From: Emiliania huxleyi CCMP1516
Lineage: Eukaryota > Haptophyta > Isochrysidales > Noelaerhabdaceae
Direction: 5' to 3'
NCBI RefSeq assembly: GCF_000372725.1
Contig: NW_005198965.1
Coordinates: forward strand, 49,452 to 113,451
DNA length: 64,000 nt
The first letter of the stretch is position 1; each line of letters starts with the position of its first letter. Position numbers and translations under genes: made by a program. This document shows, in pieces, positions 28,704-39,912 of this stretch. The notes under the pieces were generated by a model, which made no database searches, was not told where the DNA came from, and saw only the letters and a program-made list of their open reading frames with translations.

Positions 28704-31700
28704 ATGTTGCTCCCGCTGCTCGTGCCTCTGGCGGCCGCCTCGCTCATAGCCGGTCACTCATCGTCGCTCAAGGAATTTGCAAGACCGCTTCGCTCACCGC
28801 CGCCGCTCCTTTCAGCGTCTCGCCGGACCGGGCTCCCTCCTCGCCTCGCCTCGGCAGCTGCGACTGGCGCGCTCGTCCTCGTTGACGTCGAGAATGTCCG
28901 CGGCAAGTCTGGGTTCGAGCTCAGCCACGACGAGCTGCTCGAGCGCGCGACCCATTGGGCTGCGCACCGCCGCCTACGTGGTGCGGTGTCGCTGGTCGTC
29001 GATCACGGCAGCCTACCCTCGGCATTCTGGCTGGAGCGGCAGGGGTTGGCTGTGATCTTTGCGGGACAGCGCCTCAAGGCAGACGACGTGATTGCGCGAG
29101 ACGTCTCATTCGCGACGCGTCAGCTGCGCACTGACGTTCTCGTCGTCACCGCGGACCGCGAACTCACCCAGCGTTGCCGCGCTGCCGCACGCGACAGCGT
29201 GAACAAGCTCGGCATCATCTCCCCCTCCTCTTTCATCGAAGACCTTGCTCGTGCGCAAAAGGAGAACGGCGGGGACGGCTCGGCAGGCGGGTTCCCCTGG
29301 GCAGCCGCGGAGGAGGTGGCCTCGGAGGAAACACTCCCTGCTGCCGCCGCCGCTGGTGCCGATGCTGTGGAGAGCGAGATTATGGAGGCCGAGATCGCGC
29401 TGGGCGGTGCGGTTCGCGATGCCGAGGCGCGGCTGCGGCGCAAGCGCGTCTCTCCACGCAAGCGTGCCAAGCTGCGCCGCCAGCTCGCGTCGCTCAAGGA
29501 CAAGTACTCCGCTCAGGCCGGAGGCGCTTCCGGCTTGGGAGGGCCGTCGGCACTGCAGCGCGCCGTCGCAGCCCCGGGAGCGGGCCTCGGCGAGGGCATG
29601 GGACGGCGGGAGCAGGACCGGCTGCTGGCACGCTGGCAGTACAGTCTGCGCCTCAGCGGTCGGAGAGAGCTCACGGCGCGCCTCACCTCCCTCTCTCGCT
29701 CGGCGGTCTCTCCCCCTCCCCCGCACCCTCCTCGGAGCCTCCCTCGCAGGGTGACCGCGTGCTGCTCGCGGAGCGATTGCGACGGCGGCTCGACGCGGCG
29801 GTGGAGTCAGTCGCCACGCCTTCTCCCGCCGGCGCGGATGTGCGCGCGGCGCCAGCCAGAGCCCATGCTTTGCACGCGACCAGCCTGGGCGGTGCGCGCC
29901 GCTTCTCTGCAGCTCATGCTCCCAACGCCCCTTCGGATGGTGGGACGGGGGCGGCTGCGCCGGCGGAGGGGATCGGCGCCCCGCGACGATCCGTTCCTGC
30001 CCGGAGTGCACAATCGGCCGTCGCCTCGGCCGCAGCCCCGGCCGCTGCCCCTCCCCCGCCGCCCCTCCGCATCGTCGTCGTGTCAGACACGCACGGCTTC
30101 GAGGCGGCGCTCACCACTGACGCGTCGCTGCTTCCTTGGATGCCGACCGAGGCCACCGCCGCCTCGAGCCGCGCGGAAGCTGCGGCGGCAGACGCTTCGG
30201 GAGGCAAAGTTGCGGCGTGGCGCGACGCGGCGGCCGCGCGCCCGCCCGGAGGCTCGTCCGGTGCGGCCAACAGCGCGGAGGCTGTTGCTGCAGTGGGCCT
30301 CCCTCTGCCAGAGGGGGACGTGCTTCTGCATCTCGGGGATTTTGCTGTCGACGGCGCGCACATCTCGCCGCATGCTCGCCTCGTCACGCCTCGTCACCTC
30401 GCCTCACCTCGCCTCACCTCGCCACATCTCGCCACTGCTCGCCACATCTCGCCACATCCCCATACCTCCCGCACACAGGCGGGGCGCGGCATCGGTTCGA
30501 GGCTCTCGAGCGTTTCGACGCTTGGTTATCGTTGCAGCGATTCGACCACAAACTTGTCCTGCGCGGCAACCACGACCCGTTCAACGTCGCGTTCCCGCGC
30601 TCCAACGCCACGCTCATCACCCAGCCCACTCTGGCAACCATCGGCGGCTGGACCCTCTCGCTCGTCCCCTTCTCCCGAGGCGGCCGCCTTGTCGTACCCC
30701 CCGGCGACCTGATAGCCAGCCACGTGCCTCCGAAGCGCATCCTCGACCGAACCTACTCGGGCGACCGCGCCGGCTCGTCTGCGCTGCGCGGCGCCGTGGA
30801 ACGTTGGACCGCCCCGCCACCCCGGGTGTGGCTGTGCGGGCGAGCGGCCCGACGGCGCAACTGTCTGCACTCGCCTTTCGGCCTTTCACGCCGACGTCAT
30901 GGAGTGGTCCTAGGCACATCCACGAGGGGCGCGGCTGCGAGCGCGTGCGCTTCGGCGGGCGGGGACTGCATGCGTCGCGGGAGACGCTCGTGATCAATGC
31001 CGCAAACGCGAACAGCGGCCGAGCAAACCGGTTGGTGCACGGGCCTGTGGTGCTGGACCTCGGCGCGGAGACCGCGTCTCTTGTCGCCGACTCGCCTGAC
31101 TCACCCACCGAAGTTGCCGCCGCCGCCGCCGCCGTGGCTGCAGTGCCCGCCGCAGTCTCGCCGATTCGCCCGAAACCGGTGGCTCCTCCCGAGGCGACCG
31201 GGACGGGCGTGCAAGACCGCGGCGGGGAACGCGGCACAGAGGCGGCCGCGGTCGGTGCGCTGCTCCTAGCAGTCGATCTCGGCTTGCGGAGCGGTGCGAG
31301 TCTGTTCTCGGCAGACGGGGAGCTTCTGCGGTACGAGCAGCTTCGCTTTGCAGACGAGACGGCGCTGCGGGAGGAGGCGCCGCAGCTCATCGCCTCGTGG
31401 GAGGCCGATGTCAACGCGGCGGCGGCGGGCCAGACGAGCTCCGCAGCCGCGCCGCGCCGTTGGGCCATCACGCACGTGGCGATCGAAGGTGGAGACCCGC
31501 CATTGTGGGAGGCGTGGGGCGAGGCACACGGCGCAGCGCCGCTGAGTGTGTCTGCCGACGAGTGGCGGCGCCATCTCTTGACGAGGAAGGAGCGATCCTC
31601 GGGGAGCTGCGCCAAAGCAGCGGCGAGGCTAGTGGCGCGCCAGGTGGTCGCCGACTTTGGGGCGATGGAGGCTCACGTCGGCGCTTTCAAGACGGATGCC

Positions 31701-31891
31701 GCCGAGGCGGTGCTCATGGGCTATTACGTGGCGATCGCTGGCTCTCGCCGGGCGGCTGTTGTTATCTCAGTTACTAATGATTGATGATTGACTGATAGGC
31801 GTACCGTCTCGGCTGGACTACACGGGAGCCGCCGATCCGCCGTTTCTCCAACGGCAACGTGGTGCTGCCGAAGGTGACTGCCAAAAAATAA
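28704..31891 (+). CDS. Three-domain nuclease/phosphoesterase fusion (NYN + metallophosphoesterase + RuvC-like)
   Basis: Exons 28704-29675, 29750-30353, 30479-30839, 30914-31730, 31799-31891 join to 948 residues; all four introns have GC donors. The N-terminus looks like signal peptide plus transit peptide (MLLPLLVPLAAASLIAG, then Ser/Arg/Pro-rich), fitting a plastid of secondary origin. Domain 1 (about 55-180) is NYN/PIN-like: VLVDVENVRG, LKADDVIARD, VLVVTADREL, with the acidic residues for an RNase site. Domain 2 (about 430-720) is a calcineurin-like phosphoesterase of the MPPED type: VVVSDTHG, LLHLGDF, VLRGNHDP, ASHVPPKRILD, GHIHEGRG. Domain 3 (about 760-940) is RNase H-like: LLAVDLGLRSG, ITHVAIEGGDPP, SVSADEWRRHLL, KTDAAEAVLMGYY, matching a RuvC-like family known in plants. 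It probably acts on RNA or DNA in the plastid. Confidence 0.8.
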
Positions 31892-31974
31892 GAGCCACCA
31901 CATACACTGGACGCGGTGAGTTCCGACAACGGTGGGCCTGCAAAGTGTAAAAGATGAGCGTGACACGATGAAAA

Positions 31975-32354
31975 TACAGTTCCGGACGGGCATTAAGAAC
32001 CTCTAACGTTAAGAACCTGAGGCTCATATTTCGGCCGGATCCCTAAGAACTCCCTAAGAACCTGAGGCTGGGCCAACGCCTGCAGCCGGCGCCCCTGCCC
32101 CCGCGGCCGCAGCCGCAGGGGCAGCTCACGGCAGCGAATGACTCTCTTGTCACGCCATGCGCGAACTTACTGTTCCAAACTTCCAAACTGTTTTAAGACC
32201 CATTTATTGATTTTTAATCGAAGCCGAAACGGTTTAAAAAACCATCCACCCGGTTAAGAACCTGAGGCTCGGCCCCCGACGGACCGCCGACTTAGCTAAG
32301 AACCTGAGGCTGGGCGAAGAACCTGTGCGTTCTTAATGCCCGTCCGGAACTGTA
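31975..32354. mobile_element. Tc1/mariner-type MITE, 376 bp
   Basis: TA, then CAGTTCCGGACGGGCATTAA (continuing GAAC) at 31977-32000. The exact 24-bp reverse complement is at 32329-32352, again followed by TA. TA target duplication and ends starting CAGT are typical of Tc1/mariner elements. There is no transposase. Inside, TAAGAACCTGAGGCT occurs four times (about 32010, 32054, 32252, 32297). It starts 85 bp after the fusion gene's stop codon. Confidence 0.85.
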
Positions 32355-32411
32355 TGTGAAACCTGCGGGCCTCTGCCTCGCCAACGGCCGCCGCAACCGG
32401 CGCACACACAC

Positions 32412-34450
32412 ATGCCGACCCCTCCCAACGGCGACGCGGCACGCGCGGCTGCGGGCGCGACAAGCAAGGCGGCGGCGGTGGCGCGGCAGCAGGAGGCGGA
32501 GCTCGCCGTTGAGCAGCGGCGGAAGGCGATTGTCGCGTCCTTCGAGGCGCAGCGGCGCGCTTTGGAGGCAGAGCGAGCAACGCGGGCTGCCGATGTGTCC
32601 GTCGCAGCAGAGAGTCCGGTCCCGGTTCCAGCCGCGGCGACTCAGACGCACTGCTGGCGAGAGCGATTATTCGTCCCAGTAACACCACCCTCGCTCCCGC
32701 TGCCGCCTCCGCCGCCGCCTCGCTCCGGAGCAGCTTTCTCTGTGGAGAAGGCCATTGCGGCGCTCAAGACAGTGGATGATGCGGCAGCGTGCGTGACGCT
32801 GCTGGAAGGCCTGCGCAGTGCCGTATCGCCATACGGGGGGTTTGGACCTCGCCAGGGTACCAGCCTCCGCGAACGTGTCGCACGGAACGGGGGAGTACCT
32901 GTCGTCGTGTCTGCCCTCGCCGCCCACGCCGCAGACAGGCGCGTGGTCAGAGCCGCGTCACAAACACTAGCAGTGCTCGTGGAGGGCAGATCGGCCGATG
33001 CTGACGCGGCCTGCGCCGCCGGTGCGCCGGCTATGCTTGTCATGGCCGCTCTCTCGACTCGCGAAGGAGCTTCTGGCGACGACGAAACGACAGCCGCATG
33101 GTGCGCGGCCGCATTGCAGGTGCGCCTGCAGAGTGGAACCTTGCCCGAGCCGAAAGACGCTTCACTCCAACGATCACCCCTCATCGCGCGCAGGCCATCG
33201 CTGCCGCCTCGGAGCGCGGCTGCCTCGCCGTCTGCGACGCCGATGCGGCAGTCATGGCCGTTCGCCTATCCAAGAGCAATGCTGCCGCGACGACATCTGC
33301 GGCTCTGGCACTTCTGGCGTCGATGTGCCGCACGCAAGCGGTGCCTGGCTGGGCGCCATCGGACGGGTCCGCCAGCTCCATGATCATCACTCTCGACGCG
33401 CTCGATAGGGATTGCGAGCGCTGCTGCAGGCCGACGGCACCGCCACCGCTTGCGCAGCACTCCAGCAGCACTCCAGCGACGTCCGGACGACCCACCTGGC
33501 AGCGCTACACATCTTGCTCGCCGTGTCTCGCACCGCGAGGCGATCGGGGCGCGGCGGCGGCACCCGCGCGGCCACGGCGGAGGGCGAGGTGGCGGCATCA
33601 GATGCTCGGCCTTTGGTCACGGCAGAAGCTCGGCCGGCAAGCACGAAACAGGCGACGCCGCTCCAAGACTCGGCGTTTCGCACCGACGTCGAGTCGATCC
33701 TAGCCGCGGCGCCACCGATGACAGTGGCTCGAGCACTGCCAGTCGTGAGACGTGCTATCGAGCAGAGGCGACAGCTACCGCGGGGAAGTTTGTTGGACGA
33801 GCAAGCTGCCATTGAGCGCGAGGTGCGCTGTGCACACCCGCCGGCGCATGCTAGAGTTGGCGGCGGCGGTCTCTCTTTCTCTCCTAGTTCCACCCCGCGT
33901 TCACACTCCTCGCCTATGCTTACGAGGTGCGACGCGTTAAGGCGTCCGCCGCGACGCGGGGAGCACCGCATGCGGAGGCGGAGGCGGAGGCGGTCGCTGC
34001 GGCAACTGCCGCGACTGCGCTGAAAGACTCCGCTCGGCTGGCGGTGTGGCACGAGGGGATGCCGACTAGCCTTGTGCGTGCTCTGGATACGTCGACCGCG
34101 GCGACCGGCCGTGCCAGCTGGAGAGTGCCCGTCGCTGTGTGCGAGGTTGCCGCCCTAGAGCGGCCTCCCTGGCTGGACACACGTGAGATGACCCCACTGA
34201 AACCGAGTAGGTGCTCGAGGCGCTGCTGTCCACTGGCGGTGCCCTCGACAGCGACGACGGACGACGTGTACTAGGGTCCGCCGGACTCGAGGGCGCACTC
34301 TCGCGGGCCATGGCCGCGTCGCCGCACGGAGAAGTGAGCAACCGCCACGACGATTTGCCAGAGCGGTACGCGCCAAGTGCAGGCGGTGGCTCAAACGTCG
34401 TGCGAGCAGCGTCTAGGGCGATGAGCTTGCTCAAGGGGCGCGAGCGGTGA
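32412..34450 (+). CDS. Helical (armadillo-like) repeat protein, 5 or more exons
   Basis: Suggested exons: 32412-33119, 33194 to about 33330, 33409-33822, 33927-34145, 34211-34450. An N-terminal coiled coil (QQEAELAVEQRRKAIVASFE) is followed by a Pro tract and a long Ala/Leu helical region. Short units there resemble armadillo/HEAT helices (GGVPVVVSALAAHA, AAALALLASMCRTQ, THLAALHILLAVS, VLEALLSTGGALDSDDG). I do not recognise a specific family. Introns 33120-33193, 33823-33926 and 34146-34210 start GT. The 3' end of exon 2 is uncertain because two GC donors (about 33331 or 33373) both keep the frame. Intron 33823-33926 begins with a copy of the next exon (GTGCG). Confidence 0.6.
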
Positions 34451-34498
34451 TGCGGGTGAGTGTTCAGCGCATTGGCCGTGGGTTTTGCGGGGCACACT

Positions 34499-34588
<90 letters not shown>

Positions 34589-35412
34589 AACTCCTCCAAT
34601 TCCGCTCAACGCGTGAACGACTCTCATGAGTTCTCAGGATCGGTCGTATGTCTACTTCTCGCAGGTGCCCACCCTCACAGCACTGTTCATATGAAGTTCA
34701 TCGATATTGCGGTTTGCGCGTGAGCTGCCACACCACTCACTCTTTATGTGCTGAACACACAGAGTGCACCCCACCGCGCACCGGGAGACCGGGACTCCGG
34801 GACCGGGGGCGGGACCGGTCGCCGACTTGGTCGCCGCGAGTCGGCGGTGACCGGAGCGTGTGACACGCGCTGTGTACCGCGCCGCACCCGCGCGCCGTGC
34901 GCGGCAAAACCGCCTTCGTCCCTCGAGAGAGATGCGTTTTCACTTTTTCAGAGTACACTGTCACTGACCGACAGACGTAAAGCCATGCGGCACATGTGCG
35001 CTCTCTCTTCCAGATGACATGAACATGCACAAGGAGAATCATGTGGACTCGTACAACCTGGGGTACCGGTATGGACCTCGAGGTATGGAGATGGACATGG
35101 CCGTAACGTGCCGCTGCCCATGCTCGGGACGGCGACTCGCCTCTCACACGACGCGTGTGGCGCCGAGAAGCGCCTCGGCAGAGACGACACGCGGCAGAGA
35201 CGGCTCGATCGGGCTAGAGAGGAGCATGGCGCCAAAGGCGGAAGAGAAGGGGATGACGGCATGGTCAAAGGGGAGCCCGAGCTCGCGCTCGTCGCCCGTG
35301 CGCGCGTGCCTGATCCTCGCGCCGCTCATCAGGAGAAGCGGGAAGGAGGCGGCAGCGAGAAGCTGCAGCCGGGACGGAAGAGCGGTGGCGCTTTGCGCCC
35401 CGAGCGAGACGC
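34451..35412. other. Intergenic region with microsatellite
   Basis: Besides the CA/GA run, no gene was seen. The plus-strand frames over 35019-35412 lack coding signals. Confidence 0.4.
34502..34586. repeat. (CA)n(GA)n compound microsatellite
   Basis: About 20 CA units run directly into about 22 GA units. Confidence 0.95.
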
Positions 35413-37560
35413 CTATTCAGACGCACTCGGGGCGGCTCTCCTCGCAACCGCTCTCCGCCGCTGCACGCGCCGGGGGCGCGCGCCGAGGCTGGCCGAGGCG
35501 AAAGCGGTGAAGAGCCAGCCGTCTGAAATGGCGTCCAAGTCGTGCTTGAGCTGCGCCGAGGTGCGACAGAGCGAGCCGACGAGGAAGGCCGACGCGGCGG
35601 CGGTGCAGAGCGTCGCGACGGCGGCGGCCGTGAAGGGCGGCCCAAACTTGAGGTGCGAGAAGGCGATGCCCGCCATCCCGAGAGTGACGGTCGCTATGGC
35701 CGGGTTGATCTCGTCGTGGTACAGAGTCAGCTGGATGGCGAGCGTGGCGAGCGCCGCCAGGACGGCGAGCGAGACCTGGAAGGGGGTCGACTGCGCACGC
35801 CGCGCCGTCTTTGCGGCCCCAGCCTTGGACCCGGCCAGGAGCGAGGACACGCTTCCAATCCGCGGGACCCGCGAGCCAGGGAGCGCGAGCAAGGTGCCGA
35901 GCAGGAATGCGAGGACCTCCGACGCCGGCGCCTTTATCAGAGCCGTCTGGTGGTACACGAGCCCGTACCGGGCAGCCTTGAGCAGGAGCGTGGCGGCGAG
36001 AAGGCGGCAGAGGCGGCCGCGCGGCATGGGGTCAGAGCCGAGGATGGCCCCGTGGCCAAGATTAGCCAGGGACCGTATCCGCCACCTCCTCTCGAGCTGT
36101 CCCACGACGAACACCACATCGTGGGCCGAGAGGGCGAGGACCGAACCGGTCCGTATGCCCTCTAGAGCGAGCGTGCCGGCGCTAATGGCCGCCGAAGCGG
36201 CCCGCTTCCGGCCGGCGAAGTGCAGAGCCGCGTATGCAGCGCTGAGCGCGAGTATCGCGACGATGTTGATCGTTAGCGCCCAGCGCACGGCGGACACCTC
36301 TCCGCGCGCGACAACATCAGACCAGCGCGCCAGCTGGGCGGTCGCCAGTGCAGTGGACAAACATAGCCACACCTGCCTGATCATGATCCCGGGGATCGTC
36401 CAATCGCCAGCCTGAGCCGCCGCCGAGCCCGCGGGGGGATCCAGGCCGTCGGACCGAGGCGGCGGAGGCGACGGAGGCGCAGAGTAGAGCTGGGGAGACG
36501 GCGTGTCCGACAGGCTGGCGTCGTATAGCCACCCGGAGGAGGCGCGGGCGAGCTGGCTCGACGGGCAGCCTGGCGCCGTGTGCGTCGGTGGCGCGAACAT
36601 CTCCCGGCCCGTGTACGCGTCGTGCGGCGGCGGACACGCGTGCGGCGGCGGACACGCGTGCGGCGGCGGACACGCGTGCGGCGGCGCTCCGCCGCCGCCA
36701 CCCCCTGCGTGGCGGGGGTCGACCTCAAAGAAGCTGCGCAGCGCGGCCATCTCCCCAATCTCGAGCGAGAGCGCGTCGACAAAGTCGTTGAGCGGCCAGC
36801 CGGTCACGGCCCGCGCCCCCTGCGCCGGGGGCACCGGAAGAGCGGGCTCCAAGACGAGAGCGTTTGCAAACGCTGGTGAGTCGGGCGGCGGCCGAGCGAC
36901 TGCGGCCTGTGCCGGAACAAATGCGGTTGCTGGCAGCGGCAACACCGGTGTGAGTGTCCTTCCGACGCGGAACTCGACCAAGACGGTGCCAGCGACAGCG
37001 CCGGCAATGGGCGAGAGCGGTACGAGGCCGGGCAGCGCGCCCAGCGCCTCGTCCCGCAAAACGACCAGCGGAGGCCCGGAGCAGTCTGAGGTTTGATTCA
37101 CGACCCGCCACGGCGGCCACGGCGGCAACGTCAAGTTTTGCGTGCATTCGTTCCACGCGCCGGTCGTGTGCGCATTCTTCAGGCTGCGCTCGCGAGGGGC
37201 CATGTAGATGCGCGAAGACTCGATGTGTACGCCCCCCGACCTGCAGGCGCTGCAGAAATGCTCGCGAAAGGCCCCGCCGTTGATGGAGACGACGAGACGT
37301 TCGCATGCATTCGGATTCCGCGAGATCTCATAGCCCCAGCAGACGACCGAGTGACTCGTTCGCTTGCGCCTCTTGCTAGACGCCTTGTCGGCTTTGGCGT
37401 CGATGGGAGGGCTCCCGGCAGACGCGCCGCAGAGCGCCACCATGCTCTCAGGCGACAGCGCCGTGGGTTGCGATAGGTCGCCACCGTCGTCGGGGCTGCC
37501 TGTGCTCGACGACGACATGGCACTAGGGCAGCGGCCTGCAGCCCGTGAGATCGTTGTCAT
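35413..37560 (-). CDS. Polytopic membrane protein with N-terminal Cys-rich domain, paralogue of 40740-42453
   Basis: Intronless, 715 residues. Residues about 70-215 carry a domain shared with the gene at 40740-42453: VCWGYEISRN, GGAFREHFCSACRSGG, WNECTQNLTLPPWPPW, NQTSDCSGPPLVVLR, VEFRVGRTLTPV. Conserved cysteines (CW, FCSAC, the Cys before LPPWPP, SDC) suggest metal binding or disulphides. A Pro/His linker with tandem PPPHAC units follows. The C-terminal half has about seven or eight hydrophobic segments (LTINIVAILALSAAYAALHF, VLAFLLGTLLAL, SLAVLAALATLAIQL, AAAVATLCTAAASAFLVGSL). No known family was recognised. The first ATG is used. The opposite strand is open only by bias. Confidence 0.7.
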   Translation of the reverse strand: MTTISRAAGRCPSAMSSSSTGSPDDGGDLSQPTALSPESMVALCGASAGSPPIDAKADKASSKRRKRTSHSVVCWGYEISRNPNACERLVVSINGGAFREHFCSACRSGGVHIESSRIYMAPRERSLKNAHTTGAWNECTQNLTLPPWPPWRVVNQTSDCSGPPLVVLRDEALGALPGLVPLSPIAGAVAGTVLVEFRVGRTLTPVLPLPATAFVPAQAAVARPPPDSPAFANALVLEPALPVPPAQGARAVTGWPLNDFVDALSLEIGEMAALRSFFEVDPRHAGGGGGGAPPHACPPPHACPPPHACPPPHDAYTGREMFAPPTHTAPGCPSSQLARASSGWLYDASLSDTPSPQLYSAPPSPPPPRSDGLDPPAGSAAAQAGDWTIPGIMIRQVWLCLSTALATAQLARWSDVVARGEVSAVRWALTINIVAILALSAAYAALHFAGRKRAASAAISAGTLALEGIRTGSVLALSAHDVVFVVGQLERRWRIRSLANLGHGAILGSDPMPRGRLCRLLAATLLLKAARYGLVYHQTALIKAPASEVLAFLLGTLLALPGSRVPRIGSVSSLLAGSKAGAAKTARRAQSTPFQVSLAVLAALATLAIQLTLYHDEINPAIATVTLGMAGIAFSHLKFGPPFTAAAVATLCTAAASAFLVGSLCRTSAQLKHDLDAISDGWLFTAFASASLGARPRRVQRRRAVARRAAPSASE

Positions 37561-38142
37561 CTCTCTCCCTCTCTCACCGAGCTACTCGTAGGGCCGGGCA
37601 GCAGCAACCTCGAGAACCGAGGGGCGGAAGTGTCGGGCAGACTTCTACGTGTGACCCGAGCGAAGACTGGAAGCGCGATTTTTCTTTTTGTTAGCCTTCG
37701 ATGTAATGAAACAAACGAAGGCGGACATGGCATATCGCTCTCGGGCCCACAGACATCCCGCACACCCGCCGCCCCCGCGCGCGCCCCACCCCGGCCGGGA
37801 GAAAGGGGAGTGACAGTTTGGGATTGAAAGTCGATACCTCGCACTCCACATGTGCGAGAACGCAGGGTAAATGTAAGCCGGATGGCTCACAGGCCACCTC
37901 TTGCGCCCCGAGCTCACCATCTACCGCACTGACCACTTGCGCCCCCTCGGCCTCGCTCCCAACCCATCCACCTCGCCGAGTGCCGAGGTGCTGCAGAACC
38001 GCGCGATCACGGGCGATCTCGGACCGCGCCGCGCGATCTCGGTCGATCTCGCGCAATCTCGGAGCTCCACGCCACGCCACTCCCCCCCCCCCCCCCACCC
38101 ACGCACCCACCCACCGCCTCCTCAAATAACAAGGTCTGTGAA
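37561..38142. other. Intergenic region
   Basis: Shares TTTCTTTTTG, then TAGCCTTCGATGT (37683-37706), with 62508-62535 near another gene start. A C13 run lies at 38084-38097. No gene seen. Confidence 0.4.
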
Positions 38143-38245
38143 AGTCTCCCCCCATCCCCAGGGCCTCCAGGGCTCGCACCTCAACCTCTCACAGACCAGC
38201 GCATAGCGCCATAGGACGTATTTTCTTCTCATAACAAGGCTGTGA
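38143..38245 (+). repeat. 100-bp direct repeat, left copy
   Basis: Nearly identical to 39582-39684, from CCCCCCATCCCCAGGGCCTC to AACAAGGCTGTGAA. Confidence 0.85.
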
Positions 38246-38321
38246 AATGGGTGTCAACCATGGCGTAACGGACAAACATGGCCGAACAGCGCGCTGCCCC
38301 ACGCCGCGGTGCGCGGCGGCG

Positions 38322-39482
38322 ATGCTGGCGGCCTCGCTGCTGGCGTTGCCAGCCGCGCCGCTGGCACGTCGATCGCCACTCACCACGTCTCTCGCCGCGG
38401 TGGAGCTCTGCGACGAGGACGTGGCAATGCGCTGCTCTGCTCAAAGCGATGCTGGCTCTGCTGCCGACCCTGAGTGGGAGGCAGTGCTGGCGCAGCAGCT
38501 AGCAGAGGAAGCAGAGAGGAAGAGGAGCTCTGCTGCCGCTTCGATCGAGCACGGCTCCGACGACGGGTGGGAGTGAGGAGGAAGGAAGAGGATGGCCACG
38601 CTAGGACGGGCGTGGCTGGGAAGGTGAACGAGCCGCTCGAGGAGCGGGACGAGTCCGCTCGTGTCACCGGTGGACGATTCAGTATGCCGCAGGCGGCTCC
38701 CACCTTGATGGGTTATCACTCCTGCGATTGCATCGAAGAGGGCTTCAACATTCAACAAACAGGAATCGAGGGTGACCGCGTGTCTGCATCAGGTGTCATC
38801 CGTCCCGATCGTGACCAACCAAAGCCACCCCTCTTCTCAGATCAGTGCTTTGCGCCGATCCTGAATCCTCTGCCGCTCCAGCCGTGCTCGCCGAGCCTCC
38901 GCCTCCAACTCCGCCGCACCGACCTCCAAAAGATCCAAGAGGGCAGCAAAGAAGGAATCAAAAATTCGGGTTCCACAGGCTGCTGCGCAGTTCGACGCGC
39001 ACTTCCCGCCCCACTATCGGTACTCGCATGACGACCACCAGGCGCTAGACGTTTTTGGAGCCTGGCGGGAGTCGATCGGCACTCGCGAATTCGACCCTGA
39101 GAGCAGAGAGTACAACCTCCTCAGCTCGCTGCTCCGCCGCGCGCTCCCTCGCCCAGCCGTCTTGGGCGGGCCCGCGCGCCCGGGCCTTCCGCCCAAGGAG
39201 GCAGAAGACCTTGGCGACTACGACCTCCTCAACCCCTCGTCGGCAGCGCGCCGCAAGCAGGTCCTCCTGGAGGAGGGCTGGCCTCGCGGCGAGTTGCCTT
39301 CCAAGGTGGGGTTGCGCGAGCACATGCAGGCTCGCGCTGCGCTGCGGTACAAGGTGGGCCTGGCCTACAATGGCAATGCCGCTGAGACCGGTGAGTACTT
39401 GTACGACCCGAGCTACGCGCCGACGCTGGACATCGGACAAGTGGTCCACACGCTCAACAGAATGTTCAATCTCAAAAAATAA
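38322..39482 (+). CDS. Hypothetical, possibly plastid-targeted protein, 2 exons
   Basis: Exons 38322-38531 and 38979-39482, 237 residues. The 447-bp GC-AG intron begins with a degraded copy of the next exon's first 20-odd bases (GCTGCCGC versus GCTGCTGC), which supports the junction. The N-terminus (MLAASLLALPAAPLARRSPL) is signal-peptide-like followed by a Ser/Thr/Arg region, as in secondary plastid proteins. The body has FDAHFPPHYRYSHDDHQALD, GTREFDPESREYNLL, VGLREHMQARAALRYKVGLA and a helical C-terminus. I know no homologue. AATAAA overlaps the stop codon (39478-39483). The gene lies between two 100-bp direct repeats. Confidence 0.6.
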
Positions 39483-39581
39483 AATATTCTTAGCTTCAAG
39501 CCCCCCTCCGAGACTGGAGACAGTCACACCCCAGTAGAATGTTCAATCTCAATGTCCCACCCCTCTTAGGCCCGCGGGTAG

Positions 39582-39684
39582 TCTCCCCCCATCCCCAGGG
39601 CCTCCAGGGCTCGCACCTCAACCTCTCACAGACCAGCGCACAGCGCCATAGGACGTATTTTCTTGTCAATAACAAGGCTGTGAA
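39582..39684 (+). repeat. 100-bp direct repeat, right copy
   Basis: Nearly identical to 38143-38245, differing by a few bases near the TTTTCTTSTC stretch. Confidence 0.85.
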
Positions 39685-39846
39685 TGAAGCTCTCTTCATA
39701 TTCACAAAAGCACAACCCCGGGCCCGAACGAAATCGCACGACAGCACACAGTGACAGTCAGCCCTCTTCACGCAAACGGGTAAAAGCCCTCGTCACACAC
39801 AAAAGGAAAAGGAAAAGCGCACGCAAGCCCGAAGAAAGAAAGAAAA

Positions 39847-39912
39847 GCTGCCGAGCCCAAATCACCGTGAGAGTCGTGATTTCTTGTTGGTTTTCAAATC
39901 TCTCTCTCAAGC
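39847..39912 (+). repeat. Dispersed repeat, copy of 26547-26612
   Basis: First 46 bases almost identical to 26547-26592, then diverging before the TCTCTCTC end. Confidence 0.75.

Noticed and set aside
35108-36415. 435-codon plus-strand frame
   Set aside because: Antisense to the membrane protein at 35413-37560, whose membrane segments and paralogy support the minus strand.
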